Shown here in pieces: positions 5,283-6,636 of a stretch of DNA of 6,636 nucleotides. Positions within the stretch are counted from its first letter, which is position 1. Every line of letters begins with the position of its first letter. The position numbers and the translations under genes are program-made. The stretch is from an uncultured Erysipelotrichaceae bacterium (GTDB lineage: Bacteria > Bacillota_I > Bacilli_A > Erysipelotrichales > Coprobacillaceae), in the NCBI GenBank assembly GCA_900550005.1, contig URQL01000095.1, forward strand, positions 1 through 6,636, read 5' to 3'. The notes below the pieces were generated by a model. The model was given only the letters and a program-made list of their open reading frames with translations, made no database searches and was not told the origin of the DNA.

Positions 5283-6392
5283 ATGAATATACCGTTTAGA
5301 TATGATTATGTAGGTAGCTTCTTAAGACCTGCAAAATTAAAAACAGCAAGAAAAAGTTATGAAGCTGGAAAAATATCAGCCGAAGAATTAAAAGCTGTAG
5401 AAGATGAATGTATTACAGAATTAGTTACAAAGCAAAAAGAATTAGGATTCCATGATATTACAGATGGAGAATTTCGTCGTGCTACTTGGCACTTAGATTT
5501 TATGTGGGGATTCAATGGTGTTGGTCATTCAAAAACAAAAACAGGATTACCTTTCCATGGTGAAGCAGCAATGATTGATGATACTTATTTAGTAGGAAAA
5601 GTTTCAGTAGATCACCATCCATTTGTTGATCATTTTAAATTTTTAAAACAATTTGAAGATGAAAATACAATTGCAAAACAAACAATTCCTGCTCCAGCAC
5701 AATTTTTAGAACAAATGATTTTACCATTCGCTATGGAAAATACAAGCAAATATTATGATAATACTGATGATTTAGTACAAGATATTGCTAATGGATATAA
5801 AAAAGTAATCAAAGAACTTTATGATGCAGGATGCCGTAATTTACAATTAGATGACTGTTCATGGGGAATGGTTGTAGATCCAATGGCTTGTCATATTTTC
5901 AATGTTGATAAAGAAGGATTAGAAAAAGTAAAAGAACAGCTTTTAGCTATCAATAATTTAGCTATTGAAGATAAACCAGAAGATATGGTTATTACTACTC
6001 ATGTATGCCGTGGTAACTTCCACTCAACTTATGCATCATCAGGAGCTTATGATAGTGTAGCTGCAACTTTATTTGCAAGAGAAAATGTTTCAGCATATTA
6101 TCTTGAATTTGATGATGAAAGATCAGGTGGATTTGAACCATTGAAATCTGTAAGTGGAGATAAAAAAGTAATTCTTGGATTAGTAACAACAAAATCACCT
6201 AAATTAGAAGATAAAGAAGCAATCAAAGCACGTATATATGAAGCTGCCAAATACATTCCATTAGATCGTTTATGCTTATCTCCTCAATGTGGATTTGCAT
6301 CATGTGAAATTGGAAATAAATTGTCTGAAGAACAACAATGGGCTAAATTAAAACTTGTTAAAGAAATTGCTGAAGAAGTCTGGTCAGATTAG
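5283..6392 (+). CDS. Cobalamin-independent methionine synthase family protein (MetE C-terminal type, YxjG/YxjH-like)
   Basis: A 369-residue cytoplasmic TIM-barrel protein matching only the catalytic C-terminal half of MetE, which methylates homocysteine to methionine. The start YVGSFLRP (9-16) and ITDGEFRRATWHLDF (59-73) are typical of the stand-alone family that includes Bacillus subtilis YxjG and YxjH. The zinc ligands that activate the homocysteine thiol are all visible: His240 and Cys242 in THVCRG, Glu275 in YYLEFDD, and Cys336 in LSPQCGFAS. LQLDDCSW (187-194) carries the expected barrel aspartate. Length agrees with the family and the gene is intact, with the MetE N-terminal half naturally absent. 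The methyl donor of these short forms is less certain than for full MetE. It has a strong Shine-Dalgarno, its own promoters and a terminator, and follows a LysR regulator likely to control it. Confidence 0.92.
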   Translation: MNIPFRYDYVGSFLRPAKLKTARKSYEAGKISAEELKAVEDECITELVTKQKELGFHDITDGEFRRATWHLDFMWGFNGVGHSKTKTGLPFHGEAAMIDDTYLVGKVSVDHHPFVDHFKFLKQFEDENTIAKQTIPAPAQFLEQMILPFAMENTSKYYDNTDDLVQDIANGYKKVIKELYDAGCRNLQLDDCSWGMVVDPMACHIFNVDKEGLEKVKEQLLAINNLAIEDKPEDMVITTHVCRGNFHSTYASSGAYDSVAATLFARENVSAYYLEFDDERSGGFEPLKSVSGDKKVILGLVTTKSPKLEDKEAIKARIYEAAKYIPLDRLCLSPQCGFASCEIGNKLSEEQQWAKLKLVKEIAEEVWSD

Positions 6393-6416
6393 AAAGCATC
6401 TACGGATGCTTTTTTT
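6393..6416 (+). terminator. Intrinsic terminator of the methionine-synthase-like gene
   Basis: AAAGCATC (6393-6400) and GATGCTTT (6405-6412) form a perfect 8-bp stem with a TACG loop and a run of Ts to 6416. It begins immediately after the TAG stop codon. Confidence 0.9.
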
Positions 6417-6426
6417 ATTAGATGAA

Positions 6427-6468
6427 TTGTTAAAACAATAAGAATTGTGTAAAATAAAGAGGGTGGTG
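6427..6468 (+). promoter_or_regulatory. Promoter and ribosome binding site of the Mbeg1-like gene
   Basis: TTGTTA (6427-6432) and TAAAAT (6450-6455) are exactly 17 nt apart, a good sigma-A-type promoter. GAGGGTGGTG (6459-6468) provides the ribosome binding site 5 nt before the ATG at 6474. With the terminator just upstream, this marks a separate transcription unit. Confidence 0.6.
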
Positions 6469-6473
6469 AAATC

Positions 6474-6636
6474 ATGTATACATTAAAAGAATACATTCAT
6501 TTTCGTAAAGATATTCAAATTAAAAATGATCCTTATAATGATTTAGATATAGCTGTTTTAACAATTTTAAGCTATGTTCGTTTAGATCGTTTAAATCATT
6601 CTTTACCAATCACTTTAGAAAAAGTCTATCTTTGTT
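6474..6636 (+). CDS. N terminus of an Mbeg1-like protein (DUF2974), cut by the window edge
   Basis: The first 54 codons of a gene that runs off the window. The opening LKEYIHFRKDIQIKNDPYND followed by LDIAVLTILSYV matches the recalled start of Mbeg1-like/DUF2974 proteins, which usually begin with a Y-x-x-W/F-R-x-D block, then PFNE-x-D and an L-S-Y segment. These proteins are predicted alpha/beta-hydrolases of the lipase type, normally a few hundred residues long; the catalytic serine region would lie beyond the edge. No signal peptide is visible. The family call is made from a short stretch and from memory. Confidence 0.6.
   Translation, partial: MYTLKEYIHFRKDIQIKNDPYNDLDIAVLTILSYVRLDRLNHSLPITLEKVYLC

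Noticed and set aside
5995..6198. Open frame of 67 codons on the minus strand inside the methionine-synthase-like gene
   Set aside because: Low-complexity Leu/Ile/His/Gln composition is typical of antisense reading of an AT-rich gene, and it lies wholly inside a clear coding region.
1..6636. CRISPR array, tRNA or rRNA genes, insertion sequence ends, phage or toxin-antitoxin genes
   Set aside because: I looked on both strands and saw no regularly spaced repeats, no tRNA T-loop signature, no terminal repeats with a transposase and no paired small toxin-antitoxin frames.

Overview
This is an AT-rich stretch of chromosome from a low-GC Gram-positive bacterium (Bacillota). That call rests on purine-rich Shine-Dalgarno sites (AGGAGG, AAGGAG, AAGGGG), short intrinsic terminators with U tails, TTGACA/TATAAT-like promoters, and protein families typical of Firmicutes: an ECF sigma factor with a zinc-finger anti-sigma, a YxjG/YxjH-like methionine synthase and an Mbeg1-like protein. 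I cannot name the genus; Erysipelotrichales and Lactobacillales are both plausible. Every gene lies on the + strand.

Layout. Positions 1-60 hold the last codons of an upstream gene and its terminator. An ECF sigma factor (124-600) and its membrane anti-sigma factor (590-1558) overlap and form a two-gene signalling operon. A MATE multidrug transporter (1654-2979) has its own promoter, and its stop codon sits in the loop of its terminator. The long gap 2980-3570 is not empty. It carries a strong promoter and ribosome binding site driving what looks like a decayed small gene (3147-3397, two in-frame TGA codons and one poly-A frameshift), then an inverted repeat and promoter for the next operon. 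That operon is a GNAT acetyltransferase (3571-4089) followed 3 nt later by a LysR-type regulator (4093-4992), ending in a terminator. A leader of about 220 nt with repeated TAAGAA dyads and two candidate promoters precedes a stand-alone MetE C-terminal-type methionine synthase (5283-6392). The last 160 nt contain a terminator, a good promoter and the start of an Mbeg1-like/DUF2974 protein cut by the window edge.

How the parts may work together. The sigma/anti-sigma pair probably senses an envelope signal through the extracytoplasmic part of the anti-sigma. The LysR regulator lies directly upstream of the methionine-synthase-like gene and resembles regulators linked to sulfur amino acid metabolism, so it is the obvious candidate to control that gene; this is inference from position. 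Most of the window is ordinary. I see no convincing new multi-gene system. The points most worth a second look are the decayed or recoded small gene and the two intergenic control regions.
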